From Sphaerisporangium sp040685555 (GTDB taxonomy: Bacteria; Actinomycetota; Actinomycetes; Streptosporangiales; Streptosporangiaceae), in the NCBI RefSeq assembly GCF_040685555.1, contig NZ_JBFBIK010000028.1, positions 9,159-73,158 on the forward strand: a DNA stretch of 64,000 bases, read 5' to 3'. The position numbers and the translations under genes are program-made. How positions within the stretch are numbered: the stretch's first letter is position 1; every line of letters begins with the position of its first letter. The notes beneath the pieces are model-generated. The model did not search any database and was not told the origin of the DNA. It worked only from the letters and a program-made list of their open reading frames with translations. Positions 63,904 to 64,000 of the stretch are shown one piece after another.

Positions 63904-64000
63904 CCGGCCCGCCCTCGCAAGGCACTGCTCGTAGAAGGCCACCCCGCTCGTACACCCCTCCCGCAGGGGACCACGGAGAAGAAGGGCTGGGCCGCGAAGC
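63904..64000. other. Right-edge tail
   Basis: 97 bp after the lipoprotein gene; no start codon with a credible ribosome site, hairpin or repeat is apparent. Confidence 0.4.

Noticed and set aside
62359..63942. A 527-codon minus-strand frame
   Set aside because: Opposes the ABC ATPase domain and the binding lipoprotein, both with clear motifs; its translation is Gly/Arg/Val-rich without domains.

Overview
The window is high-GC, has dense overlapping (ATGA-type) genes, and carries DUF1707, AfsR/SARP, LAL and XRE-TPR regulators and a DmdR/IdeR-type iron box. This points to a filamentous actinomycete, most likely Streptosporangiales-like (Nonomuraea, Streptosporangium or relatives). The genus is an inference. 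Most of the window is one hybrid natural-product gene cluster, interrupted on its left by an accessory, partly decayed island and followed on its right by iron-uptake genes.

Left edge (1-6.2 kb): the start of a modular type I polyketide synthase on the minus strand. It begins with a KSQ-AT-ACP loading module whose AT has methylmalonyl-type residues, and runs off the window inside the first extension KS. Divergent from it are a membrane protein and a stand-alone condensation-domain enzyme.

Island (6.5-20.1 kb): an aldo/keto reductase, a 2H phosphoesterase, an XRE-TPR regulator, three overlapping small unknown genes, an OLD-like ATPase/TOPRIM nuclease and a 1,092-residue fusion of SF1 helicase, PLD nuclease and zinc ribbon that resembles the single-gene (type II) Mokosh phage-defence protein. 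Between and after these lie wrecked genes (LysR regulator, VOC protein, short-chain dehydrogenase, others). A Nudix gene closes the island.

Amino-acid-handling block (20.2-27.4 kb): an AMP ligase, a free carrier protein and a PLP decarboxylase (arranged like the BtrJ/I/K or VinN/L/O sets), then a condensation protein fused to a carrier-like domain without its serine and to a C-terminal domain I do not recognise, then a cysteine desulfurase. This combination is the best candidate for undescribed chemistry.

Regulator and transporter (27.5-31.9 kb): a winged-helix/LuxR regulator, two ABC-2 permeases and their ATPase. Type II reducing PKS operon (31.9-44.3 kb, minus strand): beta-helix protein, two AcpS-fold proteins (one degenerate), alpha/beta hydrolase, SnoaL-zinc fusion, malonyl transacylase, epoxide-hydrolase-like protein, flavoprotein, nitroreductase, a natural KS-CLF fusion, GcvT-like protein, FabZ-like dehydratase, ACP and ketoreductase. 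ACP, KS-CLF, KR and DH form a complete set for building a polyene chain on a free ACP.

Regulation and tailoring (44.4-58.3 kb): FAD aromatic hydroxylase, SARP regulator with a tiny upstream glycosyltransferase-like gene, an intergenic region with four TTGAC repeats spaced exactly 11 bp (a SARP-box pattern) before an aldo/keto reductase, a two-component system, a UbiA prenyltransferase, a 2-isopropylmalate synthase, a LAL regulator and a small APH-like kinase. Right end (58.4-64 kb): a DUF1707 protein, a terminator, then an iron-box-controlled pair of exporter-fold ABC half-transporters with complementary degenerate ATP sites and a siderophore-type binding lipoprotein.
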